64,000 nt of DNA from Himantopus leucocephalus (GCA_003993805.1 RSEF01000001.1:57876094-57940093), one strand, 5' to 3'; numbered from the stretch's first letter, positions 1-32,300 are shown. The notes: a model not told the origin generated them from the sequence alone. Numbers and translations are program-made.

Positions 1-19053
<19,053 letters not shown>

Positions 19054-21995
19054 TACTTGAAATTGTAAGGTTTGTATAGCAGCTACTCCATTCCCCCTTC
19101 TGCCTAGGTGCCCCAAATAATCCGGTATCCATATTTATTTTCTTATTCAATTGTGTAACATCTGGCCGTGTGGATAGATACAAGCGGGGGTAGCTCCCTT
19201 CTATTAGTATGGAAGAGGGTTAACAATAACGGGACTGGCAGAAATTATACTAAATCCTCGTTCAGCCGTCGTATCCCCTTGGGAGGAGCTCCTGCACCTG
19301 TTAGGAGATGAGCAGCCGTGGCAGGGCTCCTGCCTGGTACAAGCCTCTGACTGCAGGAGCAAGGAGCGCCCTCATCTTCTCACCTGAAGAGAGAAATCAC
19401 AACGTTGAATCAGATGGTGGGTCCACAGTTACATAGGTAATACTGGGGCTTCAGTAGCATGGAAGTCTGCCCTGAGTGGCCCTGCTTTGCCTTTTTAGGA
19501 TTCCTATAGGTTGGCATTTGAGCTGCTTAACCCATGTCAAACCGCAAGCTCATGCTGAAAGAAAAGCAGTTTTATGGCAATAGGCTGTAATTAATTACTA
19601 ATAGTCACTCAACAACAGGAAGAGAAACATGTAGCAGAGATGGCACAGTATAGCTTCAACAGTTCCATCAAACTGATCGACTGTCTGCTTTATATGCATA
19701 GGCCACGGAGTCTGGATAAGGCAATAAAATGGATACTTGTGAGATTTCTCCCCCTCCAAAGATTTTGTGCTGGCATGAAATAATTTTGAATACAAAATCA
19801 TCGTTAGTGATGCAATATTATTAAACCTTGTGAAAGGAAATCTTAGTCCTGTTGGGATTAGGTTTCTCACTCAATTCATTATTGTGAAGTAATTTAAGTA
19901 TATTTTTCTAGTATTACACTGATAGAGTTCCTGGCCTCATCCCCAACAGTCCTCATTTAGGTGAATGAGCTTACACAACTAAAGTTTTTAGTCCTGGATC
20001 TGTAACTTTTCAATGCCTCAGTCTTGCTGTTGCTACAAACGAAGTATTGTACCATTTGAGAGTTAACAGAGTGTCTATGTCTGAAAGTAATTTTCTTTTG
20101 CCATTGGTATATGTTTGACAGTATAAGGTGGCTTTAGCCTTTTTCTACCATTTTTAGAATCAACCAGTGGAGCATGCTATATCATCTCAGGCAGTTAGCT
20201 GCAACTCAGAGACTCAATGTGGCATTAATACTCTTTTCAGAATGGAGAACTTCAGTAAGCTGTGATTTAATTTGTCTTTCATTATGATTACTGCCTCATT
20301 AAATTCAAGTGAAAGCTATCCTGTCTAGCCTACGATGTGCTTTGTGATGTTTCAGTATTATTGTTCTCATGTACCATATACAGCCACTGTGATGCACGTG
20401 AGATTTGAACATTTCTAACACGCATTTTGCTATTTTGTTGAAGTGCAATTGAATACCATGAGTGGAATTACACTTGTACATTCATTTGAATCCATGGATG
20501 ATTTATCTTCCCTACAAATGTAATTAAACAGGGAGACAAGGAAGTTAGCTGATTCTCTTTTCATGGCTCTGGTTCCTTTTCTACCCAGCAAAATCCAGTC
20601 TATGACTATACACAGATGCGAAGTAAAATAAGGTGAATAGATGCATGCCTAATTTGACTCCAGTGAAGATTTTTTAATAATTATCAGCAGATAATTTAAT
20701 GATATGGGTATTTTTATAGTACAGCTCAATCCTAACTTGCAGTTTCTTGCAGTTTATTAATGCACTTATGCAGTTTACTAATAAGCCACTCAAAAAAAAG
20801 AAAAGCTTTATTCTGTTAGGACAGAAAAGAATATTTTTTCAAAATTCTAAAAGTCATTTTAGACTAGAGTAGCTTATTTCACTACTGATGTTTAGAACAG
20901 ATATAAGACAATATCTTCTTTCGCGCAGGTTATAGTCAACATTTGGGGATTTAAGTGGCAGGAGCCTGAGTCAAATGTTCTCACCAGTCTATCAGAAAAG
21001 CTGGACCGGTTGCTGTCAAATTATTTTGCAACATCCACCACATCTTATGAAAGAGAGAAGGCCATTTTTTTGCATACGTGCAAACTAAACAGCTTCTTCC
21101 TCCCTTTCCAACCACGTAGCCATGCATGTAGTTACTACATGAACTCTTAATAGGGAAAATAATATTATGAAAGGATTTAATATAAGAATCTGTGTAAGTA
21201 TAATCTGGCAGAGAGGAAAGAGTAAGAGAATCAGCTGGCCTTAGTGAAGAGAAGACCAGACAATGGACTATTCTAGAAAGAGTAACGTTTTCTGAGAAGA
21301 AGCATAATTTTTTTCCAGTAAAGATAAACGGTAACTTTCCTGTCTCTCTAGGAGGAACACAAAGGGAGTGAATGTCATTGTTATGACAAAGAATTACAAA
21401 CATCCCGAAAGTTTGGGAAATGGCCAGCTGGCACATGAGAGCTCAGTTGCCTCTGTGGTCAATGCAGCTGCTATTTCCTACTGTTACAGATATGCGCCAC
21501 AGCTGCCACAAGTGACACGTGATACAGTGAGTAGCTCAGTTTAGCAGGATCATTTTGTACCCGCAAATAGACTGCACTGATTTGATTCAGTGGAAGTTTG
21601 ACTTCAATGAACATTTGAGCATTATTTAATGCCCTGAAAGAAATGGTTTAAAAACATTTAGATGAGCTTTTGCATTTAAATAAGCACTTTCTTTCTTTTC
21701 TAAATTTAAAATTTTAATTTCTAAATAGAGGCAGAATATCTTCTCTGACCAGTTGAAGTTATGCACAACCCACAACGCTTTTCCAAGCCATCGCATTCAG
21801 ATGTTTGGGTTGCCTTCCTCCCTTTCCTTTTCACCTGTTTAAATTGTTCAGGTGCATTGCATGAAGTGTAAACATCAGCACTGGACGGAAATTAGTTTTC
21901 TTTCCTGGAAATCTGTTACTTAATCAACTCTTTGATCTACACGGTGACTTCCACAATACTGTATGACCAAGAATAAAGCCAACTTACTGGGATCA
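19054..21995 (+). other. SLC17A8: Probable SLC17A8 3' untranslated region
   Basis: Sequence after the stop is AT-rich and has no repeat. AATAAA occurs at 19723-19728 and 21972-21977. The second is followed by a T-rich segment suited to cleavage and would give a UTR of about 2.9 kb, so I place the likely end there. This is inference from signals only. A 151-codon open frame on the minus strand (20981-21436) resembles nothing I know and looks like chance. Confidence 0.5.
21972..21977 (+). terminator. Candidate poly(A) signal AATAAA for SLC17A8
   Basis: A canonical hexamer with a GT/T-rich segment about 30-45 bases downstream. Alternatives are 19723-19728 and the cluster at 23783, 23845 and 23958. 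Transcript ends would be needed to choose. Confidence 0.4.
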
Positions 21996-24900
21996 AACAG
22001 GCTTTGTAACTCCAGTTTTTTTGGATGTCTCTATCTGCAGTCTGTTCCAACGGCCTTTTCTTGTGGGATCTGAGAAAGCACAGTCACCAAGGGTGTTTCT
22101 GCTAAAACTGTCTTCTTAAAACATGTTAGAATTTGGAACATTTAAACAAACAGGCAAACAGCTGGCATATCCCAACCTGATTCCAAAAAAGTCACAACTC
22201 TAACACCAGTGGATGAGAAAAACTGAAATGATATTTTCCAAGGAGATTGATTAAACTTCATTTATTGCATTATTTGCATATTTTTGTGTCCCCATGTCCA
22301 AAATAACTTTTGCATATTTTCAAATATAAGACAGTGCTCATACACTCAGAGTTTGATTTGAAAATGGCTTTCTGATTGCAGAAAGAGGCAAAATTTAGTT
22401 CATATTGGGAAAGAGATCTTAAGAAAGCTAGTAGAAGAGTCAGCTTTCCATAATGCAAAATGGTAGAATAGATAGGCCACAGAATATTAATTTAAGTCTG
22501 AGGACAGAAAAAGTAGGACAGTAAGTCCTAGCTATATGTTGTTCAGTGTTTTTCAACGTTGTTATCCACTGATCGTTCTTAAAAAAGAAAGCTGCAGCTT
22601 TTATTTCCTTGACACCTGATGTTTTCTAGGCACTACTAGCAGAAGTTTAATGGTAATTAATATTCCTCTTGTATTTATGTAAGAGTTAAACAAAATGTTC
22701 CCTGTAGTGAGAAAGGAAAAAATAATGACAGAAATAATGAAAATTCACCTGAGTAGAAACTTATCCAGGGAAATAATCACTTGGTCCAAAAGAGTATACA
22801 GATTTTTGGGTAAAAAAATATAACAAGGGCATCCAGATGTTAACCAAGTGCCAGGAGGAGTCTCATGTGTGTAACATAATTAATTTGAAAGTAGCAAGGC
22901 AAAAATTAATTCAAGGTCACGCAAAGAGTATCATGGCTTCACATGAACGTTTCCAATTGACTCCTGTTGTCAGACAGTTACAGGGATCTTTAAGATTAGT
23001 CCTTATTTTAAGGATTTTTTTATAAGGAAAAATTTGTGAAAAAACAGATTTCTTATCTTATTTTTCTTCCCATGTTCCGTTAAAGATCTTAACTTGAGAG
23101 TGCTATTAATTATTCATATTTTAAGAGAGAGGAGTCTATTTCCTGTGGTTAGTAGAACAGAAAGGGAAAAAGAGAAAGCAAGTTGCAGCTAAGAGTCAAA
23201 GCAGACAGAGGGCTGAGGACAGACACGAAATCAGCTTCCAAATCCTGGAAACAGAACTTGGAGTTCTCTAGATTTTTGAGTTAAAAACCTACAGGGTGGG
23301 TCAAGACCTGATATTCTGCATCATCCCAAGGTTCAGGGAGTTCGCTCACGTCTCATGTCAGAGCTTAACTCTCATGAAATCAGGAATAAAAATATAGAGA
23401 GATTAAAAACTCCTCATTCTTTTGTCATCCCAATGCTTATGTTGGATTAGATAACACTACTAGGGAGATCACACTACAAACGCTACTGCAGCTCTATACG
23501 TACATGCAGAACACAGTCTGGCAGGCTTCTTTGTAAAAATGCTTTTAATTACTCACATACTGATATCAGTTATTTCTTAACTTCCATTTGATAACAATGT
23601 TTAGCTGTGACAGGAAAAATTGTCCCTTTTTTATCTCAGCCTTTTTTGGTTTGAGTGTTTATACTGCTTATCATTTTTACAGCTCTTCTATATGCAAAAT
23701 TACATAAGTAAAGAAAGAAATTTATGTAAGAAATGTAGTAAGATTGTACTTCTTTGTGCTGACCTATCTTTAAAAATAACATAATAAAAGCCAACACATT
23801 TTTCCCTCAAAGCATACCATTTGGATATTTTAAGTCTCTATCATAATAAAAGCTTGACTCATTTAACTCGTTTCTCCCCCTCGTTTAGTTAGTGTATTGG
23901 ATATCTGCAGCAGCCATCAGACTACATTTATTTATGTATAGCCACATTTATCTGCTCAATAAAGTTGGGGCTCAGGCTTTCAGCTGTAGTAACTTTTGGC
24001 ATCTACTTTGCTCCTGGCTTTAGGCTTCGTTCTACCTGCATGCCAAACTCAGAGCTCCTTTGAGCAGGTCATGGCTGTTTTGTTAAATATGTGTTATGAA
24101 AACACTGGAACTCATGAAAATAAAATCTCCATTGGCTCAGAGCTGTTGTTGCCCAGAGACGTCTCACAAATCTTTGGAGCACTAACCTCAGGTAGACAAC
24201 AGCTTTTGCAAACCAGGAAATATTTAAGGTACCTGATAAAGATAGGTCCGCTCTCAGGAGCTGGCAGTCATCACCAGAAGCACCATGCCAGGTGCTTTCT
24301 CTCTACTGGGCATAGCTGTAATGAACAGCAAGGGAATTAGTGGGAGAAACTTGCTGATGCCATGATTAAGATAAGGTGAATGGGACTTTCTTTTGTTTTA
24401 GGGAGGGGACTTTGATCCCATCTGCTTGTTGCCTGCGCCTTCCCATGTGTTATCAAAAGAAAGATGTCTGCGTGTCCTGAGAGGCCCAATCTGTGTCCTG
24501 ACAGTGGTCAGTTCTGTAGTTTGTGCTGGCAGAAATCTCCAGGGGGAGGGAACTGGCTTATGGGTCCCTGCTGATTCATGGTGGGCAAGGAAAAATCATA
24601 GTAGTGATATGCAACTTGAATTTAGACGTGAAAGACACTAATGTTAAGGACAAAAACAAGTGAAGGACAATCCACCGGAATGCGTGTAATGTTCCCCCTG
24701 TGGAATAATGCTGCTGTATGGGGCAGGCAGAGGCAGCTGGGAGTAAACCCAGCAGGTAGGGTTTCCCTCAGCAAGGGAACACAACACCCTCTGTCCTACA
24801 CTGTTCGCTTCCCATTTCCCATTGCTCTGGACTGGCTGCAGATTTACCTGTCACAATACTTTGGGCACAGTATAAAAAAGAACTTGCGCTGGACCCTTAT

Positions 24901-25455
24901 CTTTACTCTGTATTTTCTTGTTTTCATGTGTGACTTCTCCTGACCCTTGCTAACTCATGGAATGGTACACAAGACCCCAGGGCAACACAGTCAATAATAG
25001 CAAGGNCTTTTTTCCTTTTTTTTTTTTTTTTTTTCTAGAAATAGGGACATTTTGTGCTGAGGTCCCTGCTCACAGCAGCAACTGGAGCAGCCAGGCTGTG
25101 GCGGATAGCAGAGGTGTTCCCCTGGTTGCCCAAAGGCCAAGGCCACGCTGGCCCGCTCTGCACCCGCTGCTCTGCCAGAGCACAAGGGGAAACGTCACGC
25201 TTGGAGAGAGCTGGAGGGCAAAGTCGCTGATGAAACTGGGAGGGAAACTGCAGTCAGGATCTCTGTCCCCTGCCCTTGCTGGCTGCATCGGTTACAGGAA
25301 CTGTCAGAGCATGAGAAGCAGACGGTGTTTCTAAGTAATTTTCTGCACCCCTCATCCACATTTTTCCTATTTCCAAGCAACCACCTCTATCCCAATTTCA
25401 TTAAAAGTTGTGAGCTGCTTAAACTGCCCCTTGCTGATGGGTACCCTCTGCTATT
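21996..25455. other. Intergenic sequence downstream of SLC17A8
   Basis: AT-rich and without recognisable genes. It contains three more AATAAA hexamers (23783, 23845, 23958), the last followed by GT-rich sequence, so a longer SLC17A8 UTR is possible. A 19-base T run (25016-25034) with an undetermined base at 25006 abuts a GC-richer block at 25035-25330. Confidence 0.6.
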
Positions 25456-25690
25456 ATAGAATCATAGAATCATAGAATTGTTAAGGTTGGAAGGGACCTT
25501 TCAGATCATCTAGTCCAACCATTAACCTAACCTGACAAAACCACATCTAAACCATATCCCCAAGTACCACATCTACCGTTTTTTTAAACACCTCCAGGGA
25601 TGGCGAATCCACCACCTCTCTGGGCAGCCTATTCCAATGTTGGATAACCCTTTCAGTGAAAAAATTTTTCCTAATATCCAACCTAAATGG
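25456..25690 (-). mobile_element. CR1 LINE 3' end, minus strand
   Basis: It opens with three copies of the ATAGAATCAT-type CR1 terminal repeat. Then comes the standard CR1 3' region in reverse complement: GTTGGAAGGGACC, CATCTAGTCCAACC, CTCCAGGGATGG, CCACCTCTCTGGGCAGCCT. The 3' UTR is present and the coding part is absent, so it is a typical 5'-truncated copy. Confidence 0.95.
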
Positions 25691-25733
25691 ATAATATGTG
25701 GATAAACATATAATGGATAATATATGGATAAAC
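25689..25733. repeat. Two-copy tandem repeat, 26-bp period
   Basis: GGATAATATGTGGATAAAC at 25689-25707 recurs with one change at 25715-25733. It sits exactly at the truncation edge of the CR1 copy. Confidence 0.7.
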
Positions 25734-25736
25734 CTT

Positions 25737-26699
25737 ATGTTTGATTATGACAAGGAGTAGCCCACAGCTAATTCCTTCTGTCTCCTAAACTGCATGAGGA
25801 GCTGAGCCCCTATTCTCCGCAGTGCTCCCAGTCCATCCGTCCTTCAGCATTCTTGAGCTGTACCTTTGGCCCAGGCACCCCTCTGCACCTAACCCCCACC
25901 ACATGTGGAGCAGGAGGACATATTTTTATCCCTGCTATGCAGGAGCTTGAATGACTTCAGCCTGTTCTGGTGGCTCTTCTCCTCCTTAACATTGCAGGGT
26001 GCCTACAAATCGCATCATGTTCATAAGGCAGGGGGGAGGGCAGGCTCAAAACCCACTAACCTGCTCGCTCTCTCATGCCATGGCTCAGGCAGGAGCATTA
26101 TCTAGCAGTTTTTCTTGGGCAATTTTATATCTTTCAGAGAAGATACGGTGCTGGCTCGTGCCAATTATTGGGAAAGACTTCCCCAAAGTTTAACAAAAGA
26201 ATCTGCCTCTTCAAAAAAGGCATGTAGGAGAAATTTGCTAACAGGTTGTTCTCTGGTTTCTGTCAATGGTTGGGATTGGTTTTAGAGGACACAGGCACAT
26301 GTTAGTTTGAAAAAAAATCACAGGATGTTTCCTTGAACCATCAAATAACTGCAACAGCTGAAGGTCAGCAAACTCCAACCCAACACATGACACATGCAGA
26401 TTTCCTCATCAAGAACAGTCGGTACAAACCCTCCTAGGAAGCATAGTGTTTCCTTCAGTAATATTTTCATTAGTGCTTCTCCCAAGAAACTATGAAATAG
26501 TTAAGGATGAGCAACTAAAATCTGCTAAACTTGTGCAGAGTTTGAGTTTCCGTAGCTGGTGTGCTCCCCAAAGTGTGAGTAGGCTTAACATTTTAATTTA
26601 TTTAGTGATGCTACATTTTCCTTGGGGACCTAGATTTCTGTAGCTAGTGAAAAGTGTCCAGCTCAATTTGGTTACTCCACAACACATCACTTCTTCCAG
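25737..26699. other. Intergenic spacer between two CR1 copies
   Basis: No gene is recognised. The GC-richer part at about 25750-26100 may be an eroded repeat, but I could not assign it. Confidence 0.5.
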
Positions 26700-29320
26700 C
26701 ATCACGGAATAGTTGAGGCTGGGAGGGACCTCTAGAGGTCATCTAGTCCAACCCTGCACTGCTCAAAGCAGGGTCAGCTAGAGCCAGTTGCCTGGGACTG
26801 TGTCTAGCTCGGTTTTGAATATCTCCAAATGTGGAGACTCCACAGCCTCTGTGGGCAACCTAGTTCAGTGTTTGACCATTCTCACAGTGGAAAAAGTTCT
26901 TTCATATGATTAAAAGCTTTTTCCTGTATTTCAGTTAATGCCTGCTGCCTCTTGTCCTGTCACTGGAGATCACTGAGAAGGGTCTGGCTCCATTTTCTTT
27001 ACTTCCCTCCATCAGTTATTCATACGCATTGATGAGATCCCCCTTGAGCTTTCTCCAGGCTAAAAAGTCCCAGCTCTCTCTGCATCTCCTGTCAGATGCT
27101 TCAACCCCTTAAACTCATCTTCATGGCTCTTCGCTGCACTCACTCCAGTAAGTCCATGTCCTACTTGCACTGGGGAGCCCAGAACTGGACCCAGCAGCCC
27201 AGATGGGTCTCACTGGGGCTGAGCAAGGGGGAGGGATCACCTCTCTTGACCTCTTGGCAATGTTCTTCCTAACACAGCCCAAGGAGCTGTTGGCCCTTTT
27301 TTGCCATGAAAGCAAATTGCTGGCTTATGTTCAACTTGTTGTCCACCAGGATGCCCAGGGCCTTCTCTGCTAAGCCACTTTCTGGCCCACCAGCATCTAC
27401 CAGTGCACGGGGTTATTCCTTCCCAGCTGCAGGACTTGAATGTCCCTTTGTTGAAGTTCATGAGATTCCTGTTGGGCAGTTTCTCCAACCTGTGAAGGCC
27501 CCTCTGAATGGCAGCACAATGAGCTGGTGTATCAATTACTCCTCCCAGTTTTGTATCACCTGCAAAGCTGTTAAGGGTGTGCTCTCTCACATCATGCAGA
27601 TTATTGATATAATTATATTGGTCACAGTACTGACCCCAAGGATATACCACAGATTACTGCCTCTAGCTGGGCTTTGCGCTGCTGATCCCAAAACTTTAAG
27701 ACCAACAGTTTAGTCAGTTTTAAATCCAACTCACTGTTTACTTATCTAGTATGTACTTCATAATTTTGGCAATTAAGTTGTTATGGGAGACAGTGCTGAA
27801 ATCCTTGCTAAAGTCAAGCTCTCCCCTTGTTCACCGAGCCAGTCTTCTTATTGTAGAAAGCTATCAGGTTCATTGCCTCTTTCTTAAAGATAGGAGTGAT
27901 GTTTGCTTTTTCCCCAGTCATCAGGAACCTCTCTCAGTTGTTATGACCCTTCAAAGACAATTGAAAGTGGCCTCGCAGTGACATCAGCAGCTCCCTCAGC
28001 ACTCTCGGCACATCCCATCAGGGCTGATAGACCTGTGCATGTCCAATCTGTTTAGATGTTACCTAAGTTGATTCTCCTCCATGGTGGGTAAGTATTTCTT
28101 GCTCTGGACTTTCACACTGGTCTCAGGAACTTGGGATTCCTGGAGGCTGGTCTTAACAGTGAAGACTGAGGCAAAAGCAGCGTTGAACACCTTGGCTTTC
28201 TATATGTCCTTCATCATCTGGTCCCCTGCCCCATTGAGCAGCAAGCCCAAATTTTCCATAGGTTTCCTTTTGCTGATGATACACCTGTCGCAGCCTTTCT
28301 TGTTGCCCTTCACATCTCTCACCAGATGCAATGTCAGGTTGGCTTTGGCTTTGTTAAAACCATCTCTGCATGCTTTGCATGCTTTATATTCCTCCTGGGT
28401 CATGTGACACTGCTTCCACCACTTTTATGCTTCTTTTCTATGTTTGATTTAATTAGGTGCTCCTTGTTCATTCATGCAGGTGTCTTGATGCTTGATTTCC
28501 TGCTTTTCAGGATGGACTGCTCTTCAGCTTGGAGGAGGTGATTTTTGAATGTTAACCAGCTCTTCTGGGCCTCTCTTGTCTCCAGGGCCATACTCCATGA
28601 GATTCTTCCAAGCCAGTCCTCAACAGAACAAAGTATGCTTTCCTGGTGCAGGATTATGATCCTGTTTTTTGCCTTGTTTCTGCCTCTTCAGATCTTAAAC
28701 TTCACTATCCATTGTCACTGCAACAAAAGCTGCCCATGACCTTCATGTTCCCAAGCAGTTCTTCCTTGTTTTAAAGAATCAGGTACGGCACAGCATGTCC
28801 TCTCTTCACCTCCTCAATCACTTGTTATCAGTTATAATCAGTTATCAGTTATCAACAATGCACTCCAGAAACTACCTGGATTGTTTGTCTCTGCTGTGTT
28901 GTCCCTCCGACTGATATTGGAGTGGGTATAGTCTCCCAGGAGGACCATAGACTGCACACATGAGACTTCTTCCAGTTGTCCGAAGAAGGTCTCATCTACT
29001 TCTTCCTTTTCAGACAGTCTGTAGGAGACACCCAACACAACATTGCCCTCATTGGTCTGCCTCTAATTCTGACCTGGAAACTCTCAGCTGGCTCAACCTC
29101 CATTCCCAGGCAGAGCTCCATGCATACTTGCTTCTTTCGTGTACAGAGCAATTCCACCTCCTTGCTGACTTGGTCTGTCCTTCCTAAAGAGCCTATATCC
29201 ATCCAAGGCAGCACTCCAGTAATATGAGCTATACATTTATGTATCCATAATCCCAATGAGATCAAAGTCCTGCACAGACCTCTAATTCTTTTTGTCTCCA
29301 CCCTTCCATGCTGCATTAGG
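26700..29320 (-). mobile_element. Decayed CR1 LINE, 2.6 kb, with endonuclease and reverse-transcriptase remnants
   Basis: Read on the minus strand this is an old CR1. From its 5' side, an endonuclease remnant lies at about 28850-29300 (LLGDYTHSNISRRDNTAE, matching the CR1 motif around GDFNHP...RRDNT). Next comes the linker segment at 28200-28403 (RDVKGNKKG and a following PLLNG). Reverse-transcriptase sequence follows at about 27240-27800 (SFAGDTKLGG at the motif C position, where the catalytic DD has become GD). Last are the C-terminal region and a 3' UTR at 26700-27050 (GTTGAGGCTGGGAGGGACC near its end). Many frame changes and stops separate the pieces. A full CR1 is about 4.5 kb, so it lacks ORF1 and the beginning of the endonuclease. 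It is inactive. Confidence 0.9.
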
Positions 29321-32300
29321 GACCAGCTAATTTTTCATCAGGAAGTGCGTGAGTATCCACTATCGAAAGGCAAAAAATGGAGGCACACCGAGTTTTCAAT
29401 TAATTTCTAAAACACTGCACGAGGAAGTAGAGTGCTAAAATACTGTTAAATTGCGATTATCAAGTGGAGGGATCAAGGGTGGGTACAGGAAAACAGTGCT
29501 TTTTCACACCTCAGTTATTCCCTTGAAGTAATCCAAGGTCAGGTGTAAAGGCAGTCAAGGTCTCATTTCATTTTAGCACCTGCTGGCTGACATTCCTATT
29601 ACGGAAACCATTATGTCTCTGCCCACTTTTACCGGCAATCTCAAAAAAGAGAAAGGGCTGTATCCAGGCCATTATAGATCAAGCGTTTCCACATGAAGAA
29701 ATGAGGAGCAGTATATTTACAGAACAGAGTTTTATGACATTCAAGAAGCCTAAAGTATCTGGTTAATTACAGTTAAATTCCTGGAATAAATTGACAATAT
29801 TCCAAACAAGACTTTATCAGCTTCTTTGCAATACAGTCCATTTTACTGGCATGCCGTTCAAAGGTTTCTGTTGCAACTCATATTTAGGAGAGTTACGTAA
29901 AACTTGATGTAGGAATGAGTGACAAAGGTTTTATTTATTTCATATTATTATCTGTTGACTTTTAAAGACCTAAGTAACAAGACAGGTTAAGCAACAAGTC
30001 AATGATTAAACTGATAAAATGAGTATCAACTATGCTAGTTTTAAAAGAGCTTTAGAAAGTATGAAGTATATAAAATATAGTTCTCTGAGTTACAAGTTGA
30101 AGTACTAAGATTTTCAACTTCAGTTATATTTTTCTGTTCTACTGCTTATTTACAGTCTCTGATATATATTAATTATCCTCTTTCTGAGGCAATTTGTTTT
30201 GTATAATCTTTAATGTCGGAGAAGAAGCATATGTTTGGTAAATTTCAATTTTAGATCAACTTTACAACACGACTGGGTTATGCTTTGCCAACTTTTCCTA
30301 AAAGATTAAAGAATCAATGTTTCTTCAAGCAAACATTTTTTTTTAATATAAAGAGAATCATGCTATAGCAGTGACATTGAGGTGTTGCATAGTGCAAGGT
30401 TACAGTTCATCACCTACTTGAATGGCAATTCTGTCACTGGGAAAATAGCAGCTCCCTCACATTTTCTAATTTTGAGTTATCTTTCTTGGACTAAATTGCA
30501 AGCAGTAAGAGGTAAGTATACCCTTCCTTGGTCCTCTCTGGAATGAACTGGATGTGCAGAAAATAGAATGCAGTTCCAGGGTTTATGTACATTTCCAGGT
30601 TGATATCACATATCCAGGAGATAAATATTTTCTGCTTTTAAAAACTGATGTTGTTACACGCATTTTTTTCCCCTCTATCAATCTCCTATTTGGCAGGATG
30701 TATGTTCATTGGCTGCTCATTAATAAGACACAGTCTGAAACACAGAATCATCTGCTAGTATCTGGGTAATTTCCATGCATACAGGAAGGAATCCCTTTTG
30801 TTGTGCTTATATGAGGATGCCTTTCTGGTAGCATGCATTACATGTGGGAAGTTATCAGTTTAAATAATGTTAGAACAGCATCAGTTGTACCTACTAATCA
30901 TATTATTACTCCACTATTTGGTACCTTTGATGGTCCCATCAAATTCTACTTCTGTGTTTCTCATCAGCAGGTATTATGGGGGAAAGACTACTGGAAAAAC
31001 AATAGGGCACAAGTTTTGCCCCTCGGCAGTGACATTAATTTCTTCATGTTAATCACATGTACAGATTCTGTTTCCTTTGAGTAGAAATAGCAACACTTGC
31101 ACATAGGCACATACGTCTGCTTCAGCCAAAAAAAATTTCACGTGTAAGTTTGCTGCAGCGAAGACTCAGCTGTAGTCCAGATGATAACCAGAACAGCAGC
31201 TTCCTGATTATCGATCATTTGTGCTGTCTTCTTTTAACTTTTCACTTAAATTTAAGGAATCAGAAACTGGAACTTCATTCTTCATGCTACATTGGGACTG
31301 GTTTGTGTGGGCTGGGGACGTTTTTGTTAAGCAGCTCTATACATCAAAGTGGTTGGTAGGAGGGCTCCTGATTCCTGCTGGAGCCCATTTCTCTGCTAGT
31401 TCCTGCCAGACAAAAGAGTTAACACCAGGGCTGGCTGCTCGGCCCAGCCTTTGCTCCGAAGAACTCCCTAGCTGTTATTTCTGTAACAGGAACACCTTCC
31501 TCTCCCCATTTGCCATTGTGGTAATCAGTTTCTATGTCCAAGAAATGCAAATACGGCTAAAATGTGCTGGTGAAACACAGGGACCGACCTCCACCAGGCT
31601 CTTGAGGACTTATTCCACCATGGGTTAGCTGCTGAGAAAGGGCTGTATGAGCATGGCTCATCCTCTGGGTGGGCAAGTCCATTGCTCAGAGGAAATACCA
31701 GTTTTGAGGGAAGGCTTGTACATTCAGAGAGTTATAGCCACAGTCCACCACTAACTTGATGCAATTTTGAGGAAACCTTGAGGGAAAGGATAGAAACCTC
31801 TAATTTGGCTCCATATTTGTGAGGAGCCAGAACAGAGGGAGGAACAATGGTTTGTCCTGCTGAGTAGGTGAACTGCCATGCTTTGAACTGATTTTTGCCC
31901 TTTTTCACATAAATTGTCTCATCCTGCACACCTATTTAGAGAAACAGTTAAAACCTAAAATTTATGAATTTGTAAGTTTCCCTTCCTCGTGAAGGTTTGG
32001 TAGGAGGTGTCATTAAAGACAAGAAACAGAACTAGACTAATTTCCCATGCACGTGTAATCTACTCTATCACTATTCTCTAGATAAGCTGTTTTTGTTATA
32101 CCTTTTCTGTTGTGGGATGAGATGGGAACATGAAATGCATCTGCCAAGTGAGATTTGAGATAAATGAGGGATCTGCCAATGCAAATGATTCATATTTTGG
32201 GATAGGACCAAATTTTGGACAAAAAGGGTATTCAGATTAGGTTTTGATAAATGAAGCTCTTCTTCAGAGTGAGCCCAAGTTAATATTTCTACGAGATAAG

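Noticed and set aside
20981..21436. 151-codon minus-strand open frame downstream of SLC17A8
   Set aside because: It has no recognisable domain, AT-rich composition like its flanks, lies antisense in the probable 3' UTR, and its length is within chance for this much sequence.
27306..27713. 135-codon plus-strand frame
   Set aside because: It is antisense to the CR1 reverse-transcriptase remnant and has no independent content.
30497..30520. Strong donor-like site AGAG|GTAAGT as the end of an NR1H4 5' exon
   Set aside because: A good donor motif alone is common by chance. I see no acceptor, promoter or coding evidence to define an exon.
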